The notes: a model not told the origin generated them from the letters alone. A stretch of 64,000 bases of DNA from Amycolatopsis decaplanina DSM 44594 (GCF_000342005.1 NZ_AOHO01000078.1:62001-126000); one strand, 5' to 3'; shown: positions 1 to 8,747, counted from the stretch's first letter. Numbers and translations are program-made.

Positions 1-511
1 TCGAGCGGTAAGCCCGGACCCGCCCCACGCTGCCCCGGTGATCGAATCACCGGGTCTGGCGGTGCTGGACAAGGATGACCTCGGAATGAGAAGCGCTTCA
101 CAGGCTTTGATCGGGCCGTCGCCGGTGAAAAAGTACGTCGCTTCTCACGGTCGATCGAAGATCGTCTCCATTCGGCTACATCTTGGCCGCAAGCACGATT
201 TCCTGGAAATTCATTCACTTTCCGGCCGATGCGTCAGCCGAGCCTGATCGGCCGACTACCACCGGTCACAAGAATCTCGCCGCCATTTACGCGACACGTG
301 GGTGGGTCGCAAACCTGTGTCACCAATGTCCTTTTGGACACTTTAATTCCGGCAGCACTCGATCGCCGTTCGGCGCCGATCTCGCCGGGCCCGGCGAGAG
401 ATGCCGTGGCCCGGGATCGACAAGACGTGAGCCGGCCGGCCCCGTCGGAACGAGGTGCACCTTCGCTCGCCGCCGACGCTGATCCGAGGAGAGCGGGCGA
501 CCGTCCGGGGG
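1..511. other. Non-coding stretch downstream of pdxS
   Basis: No convincing gene is seen on either strand; the open frames here are short and have low-complexity Arg/Pro-rich translations. A 9-bp stem with a 3-base loop (CCCGGTGAT ... ATCACCGGG) lies at 34-54 and could be a weak terminator. Confidence 0.5.
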
Positions 512-1426
512 TTACCAGCCGCGCTCGGACAGGCGGTGGGGCTCGGGCACGTCGTCGACGTTGATGCCGACCATCGCCTCACCGAGGCCGCGCGAAACCT
601 TCGCGATGACGTCCGGGTCGTCGTGGAACGTGGTGGCCTTGACGATCGCCTCGGCGCGCTGCGCCGGGTTGCCGGACTTGAAGATGCCGGAGCCGACGAA
701 CACGCCTTCGGCGCCGAGCTGCATCATCATCGCGGCGTCGGCCGGCGTCGCGATGCCGCCCGCGGTGAACAGCACGACGGGGAGCTTGCCCTTCTCCGCG
801 ACCTCCTTGACGAGGTCGTACGGGGCCTGGAGTTCCTTCGCCGCAACGTAAAGCTCGTCCTCGGGCAGCGAGGAAAGGCGGCGCAGCTCCGCGCGGATCT
901 TGCGCATGTGCGTGGTCGCGTTCGAGACGTCGCCGGTGCCGGCCTCGCCCTTGGAACGGATCATCGCCGCGCCCTCGTTGATGCGGCGCAGCGCCTCACC
1001 GAGGTTGGTCGCTCCACAGACGAAGGGCACGGTGAAGGCCCACTTGTCGATGTGGTTCTCGTAGTCGGCCGGGGTCAGCACCTCGGACTCGTCGATGTAG
1101 TCGACGCCGAGCGACTGAAGCAGCTGAGCCTCGACGAAGTGGCCGATGCGGGCCTTCGCCATGACGGGGATCGAAACGGCCTCGATGATGCCGTCGATCA
1201 GGTCCGGGTCACTCATCCGGGCGACGCCGCCCTGCGCGCGAATGTCCGCGGGGACCCGCTCGAGCGCCATCACCGCGACGGCGCCGGCGTCCTCGGCGAT
1301 CTTCGCCTGCTCGGCGGTGACCACGTCCATGATCACACCGCCCTTGAGCATCTCCGCCATCCCGCGCTTGACCCGGGCGGTGCCGGTGAGCGAGGTGGTG
1401 GCCGTGTTCGTGGAGTCGTCAGACAC
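512..1426 (-). CDS. pdxS: Pyridoxal 5'-phosphate synthase lyase subunit PdxS
   Basis: 304 aa, the usual PdxS length. PdxS condenses ribose 5-phosphate, glyceraldehyde 3-phosphate and ammonia (supplied by the glutaminase PdxT) into PLP in the cytosol. The translation is colinear with PdxS from 'ARVKRGMAEMLKGGVIMDVV' near the N terminus, through 'VMALERVPADIRAQGGVARM', to 'GINVDDVP' at the end. A GTG start at 1424-1426 is chosen because GGAAAGG lies just upstream and the product then begins in the usual short variable leader; the frame stays open about 40 codons further but that part has no family similarity. pdxT is not in the window. In mycobacteria pdxS lies close to the pimA/patA/pgsA block, which matches this layout. 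Confidence 0.97.
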   Translation of the reverse strand: MSDDSTNTATTSLTGTARVKRGMAEMLKGGVIMDVVTAEQAKIAEDAGAVAVMALERVPADIRAQGGVARMSDPDLIDGIIEAVSIPVMAKARIGHFVEAQLLQSLGVDYIDESEVLTPADYENHIDKWAFTVPFVCGATNLGEALRRINEGAAMIRSKGEAGTGDVSNATTHMRKIRAELRRLSSLPEDELYVAAKELQAPYDLVKEVAEKGKLPVVLFTAGGIATPADAAMMMQLGAEGVFVGSGIFKSGNPAQRAEAIVKATTFHDDPDVIAKVSRGLGEAMVGINVDDVPEPHRLSERGW

Positions 1427-1544
1427 TGCTGGACCTTTCCGAAAGCGCACGAGGTGAGGTGACGCCTCCGAGAGTAGGCCGCTTTTGGACCCCTGAAGCA
1501 GGCCAGTTCGCGGCGATTTCGGCAGTCCACTGGGTGATCTAGCC

Positions 1545-1608
1545 CGCAATTCGGCACCTGTTTGCGGTAGTTCGGCGCCGAACTACCGCAAACAGGTGCC
1601 GAATTGCG
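1545..1608. repeat. 64-bp perfect palindrome
   Basis: Two 32-base arms are exact reverse complements with no loop, centred on GGCGCC at 1574-1579 (left arm starts CGCAATTCGGCACCTG). It lies between pdxS and a decayed oxidase gene, overlapping the end of the recognisable pseudogene. A diverged half-copy follows the EF-G-like gene at 4180-4212, so this looks like a dispersed intergenic repeat, perhaps also a bidirectional terminator. Confidence 0.8.
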
Positions 1609-1610
1609 AG

Positions 1611-1912
1611 TACTCGCGCGAGCGCGTTCAGCCGGGACAGGTCGATGACGAGCCCCTTGTCCACTATGGAATCGGCGTAACCGTCGTCCTCGCGCATACC
1701 GCGACACCGGCGGGCAGCCGATGGTCGTAGAGACTGAAGAAGCCGAGCCTCACTTAGTAGTAGCCGGGGTCGCCGGGCCGGAACAGCTCACCCGCCAACC
1801 GGGCGCGCGACCGTTCCCACGGACCACCGGCCTCGGGGATCGCCGCGGGCACCGCCGCCATCACCGGGACCGCCCCTGCCAGCCGTAACACCGTTCGCCT
1901 GCCGAGCTCCAT
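1611..1912 (-). pseudogene. Remnant of Tat-exported FAD-linked (BBE-type) oxidoreductase
   Basis: An ATG at 1912 opens a frame starting MELGRRTVLRLAGAVP, a twin-arginine signal, followed by 'LAGELFRPGDPGYY', typical of the N terminus of berberine-bridge-like FAD oxidases. A TAA interrupts directly after YY, yet the same frame continues with 'RLGFFSLYDHRLPAGVAVCAR', again family-like. A frameshift then leads to 'KGLVIDLSRLNALARVL' in another frame, matching the conserved 'GLVIDLSRLN' region, with the intervening segment deleted. Nothing recognisable continues past the palindrome at 1545-1608. This is a short, multiply broken 5' relic and cannot make a functional enzyme. The reading is based on motif recall, not alignment. 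Confidence 0.7.
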
Positions 1913-2086
1913 CGCTCATCCCCCACCGTCGGATTCGGTCGGATTCGCCTCCGGGTGTCCGCCATCGAGCATAACGGCGCGTCGACATTCGAGGGGTCCC
2001 TCGCCGGGCGCCTTGCCGCGACACCCGTCGCGGGTGTGTGATCGAGGACACACCCGTACGTGGCATCGTGTGGTGAGGAGACCGGC

Positions 2087-4180
2087 ATGGCCGACAAACA
2101 GAGCAAGAACGGAGACTCCGGGGCCGCCGTCGCTGTGGACGACCCGGCGAAAGTCCGCAACGTCGTCCTGGTCGGCCCGTCGGGATCAGGCAAGACGACA
2201 CTCGCCGAAGCACTGCTCGCCGCGTCCGGCACGGTGCCGCGGGCGGGTTCGGTCACCGACGGCACCACGGTGTGCGACCACGATCCCGCCGCGGTCCGGC
2301 AGCAGCGGTCGGTCGGCCTCTCGGTAGCGCCGGTGCTGCACCAGGGCCACAAGATCAACCTCATCGACACCCCCGGGTACGCCGATTTCGTCGGTGAACT
2401 GCGGGCCGGGCTCCGCGCCGCCGACGCGGCGCTGTTCGTGGTCTGCGCGGCGGAAGGCGTCGACGCGGCCACGATCGCGGTGTGGGAGGAGTGCGCGGCC
2501 GTCGGGATGCCGAGGGCGGTGGTCGTCTCCCGGCTCGACCATCACCGCGCCGACCCCGAAGGCGAGATCGCGGCCTGTCAGGCAGCCTTCGGCGCCGGCG
2601 TCCTGCCGCTGTACCTACCCGCGCGCGACGGGCTCGTCGGGCTCATCACGCGCCGCTACTTCGACTATTCGAAGGGCTTCCCACCCGAGATCGGTGAGCC
2701 GGACGAGGGCGATCTCACCAGGATGACCGAGGCCCGCAACGAACTGATCGAAGGGGTCATCGCCGAAAGCGAGGACGAGTCCCTGATGGACCGGTACCTC
2801 TCCGGCGAGGAGATCGCCGAGGACACGCTGATCGCGGATCTCGAGACCGCCGTCGCCCGCGGGTCCTTCCATCCGGTGATCCCGGTGTGCGCGACGACCG
2901 GGGTCGGGCTCGCCGAAGTCCTCGACGGGATCGTGCGCGCCTTCCCGTCGCCGCTGGAGCACGTCCCGCCGGAGGTCACCTCGCCCACCGGCGAACCGCA
3001 CGCCGGTCTCCGCGCGGATCCCGACGGCCCGCTGGCGGCCGAGGTCGTCCGGACCGCTGTCGACTCCTACGTCGGCAGGGTGTCGCTGGTGCGGGTGTTC
3101 TCCGGGACGCTTCGCCCGGAGCGGCCGGTGCACGTCTCGGGCCACGGCCTCGCCGGACGCGGGCACGAGGATCACGACGCCGACGAGCGGGTCGCGCATC
3201 TGTACTCGCCGCTCGGGGCGAACCTGCGCGAAGTCCCGTACTGCGTCGCGGGCGACCTCTGCGCGCTCACCAAGGTCGGCTCAGCGGAAACGGGCGACAC
3301 CGTTTCCTCGCCCGAAGACCCGCTGATCATGAAACCGTGGACGATGCCGGAACCGCTGCTGCCGGTCGCCGTCATCGCGAAGACCCGCAGTGACGAGGAC
3401 ACGCTGGCGCGCAACCTCTCCCGGCTCGTCGCGGGCGACCCGACGCTCCGGCTGGACCGCAACGCCGAGACCAACCAGCTCGTGCTGTGGTGCATGGGCG
3501 AAGCCCACGCCGACGTCGTGCTGTCGCGGCTGCGCGCGGGAGGCGCCGATGTGGACACCGAACCCGTCCGCATCAGCCTGCGTTCGACCTTCGCCGGTCC
3601 GGCTCGCGGACACGGACGGCACGTCAAGCAGTCCGGTGGGCACGGCCAGTTCGCCGTCTGCGACATCGAGGTCCGGCCGCTGCCGAGGGGGTCGGGCTTC
3701 GAATTCGTGGACAAGGTCGTCGGCGGCTCGGTGCCGCACCAGTTCATCCCGAGTGTCGAAAAGGGAGTCCGGGCCCAAGCCCAGCGGGGCCTCGTCGACG
3801 GTCATCCGCTGATCGACATCCGGGTGACGCTCGTCGACGGCAAGGCGCACAGCGTCGACTCGTCGGACGCCGCGTTCCAGACGGCGGGCGCGCTGGCGCT
3901 GAAGGAGGCCGCCGCGGCGGGCAAGATCGCGTTGCTCGAACCGCTCGAGGAAGTGGCGGTTCAGCTTCCGGACGAGCACCTGGGCACCGTGCTGGGCGAT
4001 CTCTCGTCCCGGCGCGGCCGCGTACTCGGTACCGAATCGGGTGAAGGCGGCCGCACGGTCATCCGCGCCGAGGTGCCCGCGGCCGAGCTCCTGCGCTACG
4101 CGATCGACCTGCGTTCCCTGACCTCGGGTACGGCGACGTTCACCCGCAGGCACGCCCGGTTCGAGCCGATGCCGAACTGA
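2087..4180 (+). CDS. Elongation factor G-like GTPase (EF-G2 type)
   Basis: 697 aa, the size and domain order of EF-G. P-loop GPSGSGKT lies near residue 30; G3 is DTPGYADF; the G4 position reads 'SRLD' instead of NKxD, as in the actinobacterial EF-G-like paralogues; EF-G domains II-V follow ('HVKQSGGHGQFAVCDIEVRP', 'EPLEEVAVQLPDEHLGTVLGDL'). The paralogue family binds and hydrolyses GTP but its translation role is unclear, and it does not replace canonical EF-G. The ATG at 2087 is preferred over one 27 bases upstream because GTGAGGAGA lies at the right distance. It is a single gene divergent from the oxidase relic and convergent with the LemA-like gene. Confidence 0.93.
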   Translation: MADKQSKNGDSGAAVAVDDPAKVRNVVLVGPSGSGKTTLAEALLAASGTVPRAGSVTDGTTVCDHDPAAVRQQRSVGLSVAPVLHQGHKINLIDTPGYADFVGELRAGLRAADAALFVVCAAEGVDAATIAVWEECAAVGMPRAVVVSRLDHHRADPEGEIAACQAAFGAGVLPLYLPARDGLVGLITRRYFDYSKGFPPEIGEPDEGDLTRMTEARNELIEGVIAESEDESLMDRYLSGEEIAEDTLIADLETAVARGSFHPVIPVCATTGVGLAEVLDGIVRAFPSPLEHVPPEVTSPTGEPHAGLRADPDGPLAAEVVRTAVDSYVGRVSLVRVFSGTLRPERPVHVSGHGLAGRGHEDHDADERVAHLYSPLGANLREVPYCVAGDLCALTKVGSAETGDTVSSPEDPLIMKPWTMPEPLLPVAVIAKTRSDEDTLARNLSRLVAGDPTLRLDRNAETNQLVLWCMGEAHADVVLSRLRAGGADVDTEPVRISLRSTFAGPARGHGRHVKQSGGHGQFAVCDIEVRPLPRGSGFEFVDKVVGGSVPHQFIPSVEKGVRAQAQRGLVDGHPLIDIRVTLVDGKAHSVDSSDAAFQTAGALALKEAAAAGKIALLEPLEEVAVQLPDEHLGTVLGDLSSRRGRVLGTESGEGGRTVIRAEVPAAELLRYAIDLRSLTSGTATFTRRHARFEPMPN

Positions 4181-4212
4181 GCCCGCGATTCGTCATCTAC
4201 TTGCGGTGGTTG
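4180..4212. repeat. Diverged half-copy of the 1545-1608 repeat
   Basis: AGCCCGCGATTCGTCATCTA and the following TTGCGGTGGTT align with the left arm of the long palindrome (AGCCCGCAATTCGGCACCTG, then TTTGCGGTAGTT), about 26 of 33 positions identical by eye. It begins on the last base of the EF-G-like stop codon, in the convergent gap before the LemA-like gene. Confidence 0.5.
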
Positions 4213-4230
4213 CTCACGGGGGTCGTCCTC

Positions 4231-4713
4231 CTACAGATCGGGCTCGGCGATCTCGAAGTACTCCGGAAGCCGGGCGGTCCCGGCGAGGCCGAAGTACCGG
4301 ACCTTCCGGCGGCGCCGCAGGTCCAGGGTGTCCCGGACGGCGTCGTTGTGCACGCGCCGCGCGATGACGACGCGGTGCTCGGCGTCGGTCAGTTCTTCGG
4401 CCAGCGATGGCTGCAAGGCCGTGCGGTCGACGCGCGCCAGCCGCAGTGTCAGTTCGCTTTCCTCCGCTTCGCGATCCGGCCTCGGCGCCCGCTCGGCACA
4501 CTCGGCCAGCGTGCGCAGCTCCTCGTCGCCCAGTATCGCGGCGGCCGCCCTGGCGACGACGGCACGCCGGGCGAGGGCCGCGTCGAGGGCCGCCCAGCCC
4601 GCGTCGGTGCGGACGTGCAGCCTGTCCAGCCGATTCGCCGTCGCGAGCAGGAAAAGCCCTCCCAGCACCACGATCGCGGCCACCAGACCGCCGATCCACA
4701 CCCAGGTCGTCAT
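4231..4713 (-). CDS. LemA-like single-pass membrane protein
   Basis: 160 aa. One N-terminal transmembrane segment (about residues 5-24, WIGGLVAAIVVLGGLFLLAT) is followed by a cytosolic or periplasmic helical domain rich in Arg, Ala and Glu, with 'NRLDRLHVRTDAGWAALDAAL' resembling the LemA helix that follows the membrane anchor. The molecular function is unknown. Its ATG overlaps the pimA stop by 4 bp (ATGA), so it is the last gene of the phosphatidylinositol-mannoside operon and probably translationally coupled to pimA. The link with PIM synthesis is positional only. Confidence 0.75.
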   Translation of the reverse strand: MTTWVWIGGLVAAIVVLGGLFLLATANRLDRLHVRTDAGWAALDAALARRAVVARAAAAILGDEELRTLAECAERAPRPDREAEESELTLRLARVDRTALQPSLAEELTDAEHRVVIARRVHNDAVRDTLDLRRRRKVRYFGLAGTARLPEYFEIAEPDL

Positions 4714-5873
4714 CGGCTGAACTCGCGTTCGCCCGCGCCGACCCGCCGGGGATCGGCGGCGATCGCCGTCTCGTACACCCGCAGGATCTGAGTGGTGACC
4801 ACGGACCAGTCGAACATCGCGACCCGCTCCCCCGCGGCCGCCGCCAGCGACGCCCGGCGGGCCGGGTCTCCGAGCAGCTCGCGCAATCCGTCGGCCAGCG
4901 CCGCCGCGTCGCCCGTCTCGGTCAGCATCCCGGCCTTGCCGTCGTCGAGCACCCGGCGGAACGAGTCCAGCCCGCTCGCCAGTACCGGGGTGCCCGCCGC
5001 CATCGCCTCGGTGAGGATCATCCCGAAACTCTCGCCGCCCGTGTTCGGCGCGCAGTAGACGTCGACGCTGCGCAGCGCCCGCGCCTTCGTCTCGTCGTCG
5101 ACCTGGCCGAGCAGGTCGATATGCGGCGCCAGCGCCGGCCCGGCTTCGCGCCGGAGCTGATCGGCGTCGCCGCGGCCGACGACCAGCAGCCGCAGCTCCT
5201 CGAACTCCGGCAGCAGTGTCCGCAACGCCTCCAGCAGGACCCCCATCCCCTTGCGGGGCTCGGTGTACCGCCCGACGAACCCGACGGTGCCGCCCGCTCG
5301 CGGATAACCGTCCAGCGGGAGCGCACGTGAGAAGAAGTCGACGTCGACGCCGTTGGGCACCTCGACCGCGTCACCGCCGGCGTGCTCGACCTGGACCCGG
5401 CGGGCCAGTGCCGAAACCGCGATCCGCGCGGTGATCTTCTCCAGCAGCGGCCGCAGTACCGGCTGGAACGCCGCCAGTGTCCGCGAACGCGTCGTCGCGG
5501 TGTGGAAGGTCGCCACGATCGGGCCGTCCGCGACCTTCAGCGCCAAGAGGGAAAGACTCGGCGCGGCCGGCTCGTGCAGGTGCAGGACGTCGAAGTCGCC
5601 GTCGCGGATCCACCGTCGTACCCGGGCGTAGGACACCGGGCCGAACTGCAGCCGCGCGACCGAGCCGTTGTACGGGATCCCGAGCGCCTTGCCGGCGGGG
5701 ACGACGAAATCCGGGACGTCGGAGTCCTCGTCCGCCGGAGCGAGAACGGAGACCTGATGCCCGCGTGCCAGCAGTGCCTTCGCGAGGTCGATGACGTGTC
5801 CCTGCACACCGCCCGGCACGTCGAACGAGTACGGGCAGACGATCCCGATCTTCATGACCCGCGCCTGAGCCAT
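4710..5873 (-). CDS. pimA: Phosphatidylinositol alpha-mannosyltransferase PimA
   Basis: About 381-387 aa GT4-family glycosyltransferase that transfers the first mannose from GDP-mannose to phosphatidylinositol on the cytosolic face of the membrane. Diagnostic features: 'MKIGIVCPYSFDVPGGVQGH' at the N terminus (the glycine-rich PimA loop), 'HLHEPAAPSLS', 'ATFHTATTRS', and the C-terminal 'GGESFGMILTEAMAAGTPVLAS' nucleotide-sugar-binding stretch. Family members begin at the MKIG methionine (ATG at 5855); the upstream ATG at 5873 has a better purine-rich site (GAGGCGAG), so the start is uncertain by six codons. It sits directly after patA with a 4-base gap. Confidence 0.96.
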   Translation of the reverse strand: MAQARVMKIGIVCPYSFDVPGGVQGHVIDLAKALLARGHQVSVLAPADEDSDVPDFVVPAGKALGIPYNGSVARLQFGPVSYARVRRWIRDGDFDVLHLHEPAAPSLSLLALKVADGPIVATFHTATTRSRTLAAFQPVLRPLLEKITARIAVSALARRVQVEHAGGDAVEVPNGVDVDFFSRALPLDGYPRAGGTVGFVGRYTEPRKGMGVLLEALRTLLPEFEELRLLVVGRGDADQLRREAGPALAPHIDLLGQVDDETKARALRSVDVYCAPNTGGESFGMILTEAMAAGTPVLASGLDSFRRVLDDGKAGMLTETGDAAALADGLRELLGDPARRASLAAAAGERVAMFDWSVVTTQILRVYETAIAADPRRVGAGEREFSR

Positions 5874-5877
5874 CGGA

Positions 5878-6795
5878 TCAGCTCGCCTCGCCGAGGTCGG
5901 CCTGTTCCCCGGCTTCGAAGTCGGAGAGCCAGAACTTCTGCATCATGTGCCAGTCGGCCGGATGCGCGGCGATGTCCCCGGCGAAGATGTCCGCCAGCGC
6001 CTGGGTGGCCGCCGGCACCTCGGACCGGTTCGTGACCCGGATCCGCGGGTGCAGCCGGATCTGCCAGCCGTCCTCGGTGAACCAGCAGCCCGCCGGGATC
6101 AGCGCGGCGCCGGTGGTGGCGGCCAGCCGGGCCGGTCCGCCCGGCATCCGGGTCTGCTCGCCGAAGAACTTGACCGGCACCCCGGAATTCGTCAGGTCCC
6201 TGTCCCCCACCAGGCAGATCGCCTTGTTCTCCCGCAGCCGCTTGAGCAGCACGCGCATCGCCGAACTGTCGCCCGTCAGCGGGACGATCTCGAAGCCGAG
6301 TGATTCCCGATAGGACACGAACCGCTGGTACAGCGATTCGGGTTTCAGCCGCTCCGCGACCGTGGTGAAACCGCCGAGATAGTCCGCGAGCCAGACGCCG
6401 GCCGCGTCCCAGTTCCCGCTGTGCGGCAGCGCCATCACCGCGCCGTTGCCCTCGGCGAGGGCGGCGTCGAGGTTCTCCACCCCGGTGATCGACTGGGCGA
6501 CCTTGCGGCTGACCTCCTTGTGGTCCATCGAAGGCAGCCGGAACATTTCGTGCCAGTAGCGGGCGTAGGACCGCATCGCCCGGCGGGTCAGCTCGTCGAG
6601 TTCGACGCCGTCGGCCTGCGGCACCACCCTGGCGAGATTGCGCCGCAGCTGGCGCACGCCGCCGCCGTCCCGCCGGACGGCCAGGTCCGCGCCCAGTCCG
6701 AAGGTCACCGCGCCCATCGACTCCGGCAGCCAGCGCGCGAGCCGCCAGCCCGCCGCGTAGCCGAAGTCACCGAGCCGCTGGGAGAACCCGCTCAT
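5878..6795 (-). CDS. patA: Phosphatidylinositol mannoside acyltransferase PatA
   Basis: 305 aa lipid A acyltransferase-like (LpxL/HtrB superfamily) protein that acylates the mannose of PIM. The catalytic HxxxxD/E-like motif is 'HSGNWDAAGVWLADYLGGF', followed by 'VGDRDLTNSGVPVKFFGE' and 'GCWFTEDGW'. The ATG at 6795 overlaps the pgsA stop by 4 bp (ATGA), which sets the start; the open frame runs upstream antisense through pgsA but that part is not coding. The order pgsA-patA-pimA is the conserved mycobacterial/actinobacterial arrangement. Symbol given from that synteny and sequence type. Confidence 0.93.
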   Translation of the reverse strand: MSGFSQRLGDFGYAAGWRLARWLPESMGAVTFGLGADLAVRRDGGGVRQLRRNLARVVPQADGVELDELTRRAMRSYARYWHEMFRLPSMDHKEVSRKVAQSITGVENLDAALAEGNGAVMALPHSGNWDAAGVWLADYLGGFTTVAERLKPESLYQRFVSYRESLGFEIVPLTGDSSAMRVLLKRLRENKAICLVGDRDLTNSGVPVKFFGEQTRMPGGPARLAATTGAALIPAGCWFTEDGWQIRLHPRIRVTNRSEVPAATQALADIFAGDIAAHPADWHMMQKFWLSDFEAGEQADLGEAS

Positions 6796-7433
6796 GCCCC
6801 GCCCTCCGCGGCGGGTGGCCCGGCCGCCTTGGCCGCCCTCGCCGCCTTGGCCACCGCGGCCGTCCGCTGCAGCAGGGTGATCACGGAAAGCACCGCGAGC
6901 AGCCAGAGCGCGATGTCCACGGTGTACGGAACGCCCAGACCATGCAATCCGGTTCCCACGAGGGCGATGATCAGGCGTTCCGCGCGTTCGACGAGCCCGC
7001 CGTCCGCCTCCAGCCCGGAAGCCTCGGCGCGGGCCTTGACGTACGAGATGACCTGCGCGAGCACCAGGCAGATCAACGCGGCGGCCGCGGCCGGGCGGTT
7101 GTCGTCGTGGACGAAACACCACCACGCGATCGCGGCGAACAACGCGCCGTCGACCAGCCTGTCGCAGGTCGCGTCGAGGACGGCTCCGAAGGCCGTGCCG
7201 TATCCGCGGGCGCGGGCCATCGCGCCGTCGAGCAGATCCAGCATCGCGAAGCCCCAGACGGTGAAGGTGCCCCACAGCAGCATGTCGTTGGGAAAGAACC
7301 CGAGGGCGCACAGCACCGCCCCGGCCGTGCCGATGACGGTCATCGCGTTCGGGGTCAGACCGGCACGCACGAGCACCTTCCCCATCGGGTCGGTGACGCG
7401 GGAAACGGAGGCGCGCGCGAAAATGTTGAGCAT
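6792..7433 (-). CDS. pgsA: Phosphatidylinositol phosphate synthase (CDP-alcohol phosphatidyltransferase)
   Basis: 213 aa polytopic membrane enzyme. The CDP-alcohol phosphatidyltransferase signature D-G-x2-A-R-x8-G-x3-D-x3-D is complete ('DGAMARARGYGTAFGAVLDA' then TCD). Several hydrophobic segments follow the motif. It uses CDP-diacylglycerol and inositol phosphate to make PIP, the precursor of PI and the PIMs made by the downstream genes. The ATG at 7433 (MLNIFARAS) is preceded by GAAGAA and matches family N termini; an upstream in-frame ATG would add an unsupported leader. In many actinobacteria the HIT gene lies directly upstream; here a MarR/YceI pair is inserted. Confidence 0.93.
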   Translation of the reverse strand: MLNIFARASVSRVTDPMGKVLVRAGLTPNAMTVIGTAGAVLCALGFFPNDMLLWGTFTVWGFAMLDLLDGAMARARGYGTAFGAVLDATCDRLVDGALFAAIAWWCFVHDDNRPAAAAALICLVLAQVISYVKARAEASGLEADGGLVERAERLIIALVGTGLHGLGVPYTVDIALWLLAVLSVITLLQRTAAVAKAARAAKAAGPPAAEGGA

Positions 7434-7536
7434 CGGTTCTTCAGGTGCACCTAAGCAGCAGGGTCGGGTGGCCGCCCGAAGCCTATCCACCCGCACCGGC
7501 GCCCGTCGTCGCGCCCGCCCCTGGACCGGCTCCCGG

Positions 7537-8079
7537 TCAGTCCGCTTTGGCCAGTTCGGCTGCGTCTTCGAGGTTCGCGAGAGTCTCTTCCCGCAGCGCC
7601 AGTTCCGCCTCGGCGGCGGCGCATCTCGGCGACAGCCGTCCCAGCACGGCGGCGCTGATCTCGCCGAGCGCCTTCACCTGTTCGGGGGTCAGCGGATCGA
7701 AGAGGCTCTCGCGGACGGCCTCGACGTGCCCGGGCGCGGCCTCCTCCAGCGCGGCGAAACCTTCGGCTGTGAGCACCGCCCAGGAACCGCGTTTGTCGGT
7801 GGGACAGGACTCACGGCGTACCCAGCCGTTCGCCTCGAGCCGCGCGACCGCGTGCGAGAGCCTGCTGCGCGACGCCTTGCGCGCGTCGGCGAGTTCGCTC
7901 ATCCGCAGCCGCCGGTCCGGCGCCTCCGAAAGGGCGACGAGCACTTCGTAATAGGTGTGGGGCATGCCCGCCTCGTGCTGAAGCTGGCCCTCCAGATGCG
8001 CTTGCAGCATCCGCGTGGCCGCGGAGAAGTCGCGCCAGACTTTTTGCTCCTCGTCGGAGAGCCATCGGGGTTCGGACAT
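7537..8079 (-). CDS. MarR-family transcriptional regulator
   Basis: 180 aa winged-helix regulator. The helix-turn-helix/wing region reads 'LRMSELADARKASRSRLSHA' then 'VARLEANGWVRRESCPTDKR', with dimerisation helices at both ends. An ATG at 8079 (MSEPRW) is used; an ATG three codons upstream (8088) is equally possible. It is divergent from a YceI gene, and two near-identical perfect palindromes lie between them, one immediately ahead of each gene, so it probably represses both itself and YceI. The inducer is unknown; phenolics or oxidants are typical for the family. Confidence 0.93.
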   Translation of the reverse strand: MSEPRWLSDEEQKVWRDFSAATRMLQAHLEGQLQHEAGMPHTYYEVLVALSEAPDRRLRMSELADARKASRSRLSHAVARLEANGWVRRESCPTDKRGSWAVLTAEGFAALEEAAPGHVEAVRESLFDPLTPEQVKALGEISAAVLGRLSPRCAAAEAELALREETLANLEDAAELAKAD

Positions 8080-8095
8080 GTCACCCATTCTACCC

Positions 8096-8115
8096 TTGGT
8101 TGAGCGCTCAACCAA
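8096..8115. promoter_or_regulatory. Palindromic operator copy 1 (MarR side)
   Basis: Perfect 20-bp palindrome TTGGTTGAGCGCTCAACCAA just upstream of the MarR start codon. The core GGTTGAGCGCTCAACC is repeated exactly 34 bp away. Confidence 0.8.
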
Positions 8116-8130
8116 ATTGCGCTACAGTCA

Positions 8131-8148
8131 TGGTTGAGCGCTCAACCA
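8131..8148. promoter_or_regulatory. Palindromic operator copy 2 (YceI side)
   Basis: Perfect 18-bp palindrome TGGTTGAGCGCTCAACCA. Centre-to-centre distance to copy 1 is 34 bp, roughly three helical turns, placing both dimers on a similar face of the helix over the divergent promoters. Confidence 0.8.
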
Positions 8149-8195
8149 GACGAGGGTTCACCACGAACGCACACAGACTTTGGAGATCGACTTTC

Positions 8196-8738
8196 ATGAC
8201 CACCACCGAGATCCCGGGCTACGTCGCAGGCAAGTGGACGATCGACACCGCCCACTCCGACATCGCCTACACCGTGAAGCACCTCGGCCTGGCGAAGTCC
8301 CGGGGCAACTTCACCGCCTTCACCGGTGAGGTCGTCACCGCCGACAACATCCTCGACTCGTCGGTCACCGTCGAGATCGACGCCTCGTCGGTCGCCAGCG
8401 GTGTCGACGGGCGCGACACGCACCTCAAGTCCGAGGACTTCTTCCACGTCGACGAGCACCCGGTCATCACCTTCCGCTCGACCGGTATCCGCAAGGACGG
8501 CGGCGACTACGTCATCGACGGCGAGCTCACCTGGCGCGGCAAGACCGTCCCGGTCTCGCTCGAGGCCGAGTTCAACGGCATCGGCACCAACCCGGCCAAC
8601 GACAACGCCACCACCATCGGTGTCTCGGCCACCGCCACCGTGAACCGCCGCGACTTCGGCATCGGACCGGAGGGCAACGCCTTCCTGTCCGAGAAGGTCA
8701 AGATCGACATCGAGCTGCAGGCCGCGCTCAACGCCTGA
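8196..8738 (+). CDS. YceI-family lipocalin-like protein
   Basis: 180 aa YceI-domain protein: 'GKWTIDTAHSDIAYTVKHLG' at the N terminus, the internal 'TFRSTGI...YVIDGELTWRG' strand pairs and the C-terminal 'NRRDFGI' motif. The fold binds isoprenoid-like molecules in an eight-stranded barrel; the physiological ligand is unknown. No signal peptide is seen, so the product is probably cytosolic. The ATG at 8196 has GGAGA nine bases upstream. It is transcribed away from the MarR gene and ends at a strong hairpin. Confidence 0.94.
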   Translation: MTTTEIPGYVAGKWTIDTAHSDIAYTVKHLGLAKSRGNFTAFTGEVVTADNILDSSVTVEIDASSVASGVDGRDTHLKSEDFFHVDEHPVITFRSTGIRKDGGDYVIDGELTWRGKTVPVSLEAEFNGIGTNPANDNATTIGVSATATVNRRDFGIGPEGNAFLSEKVKIDIELQAALNA

Positions 8739-8747
8739 GGCCCCCGC

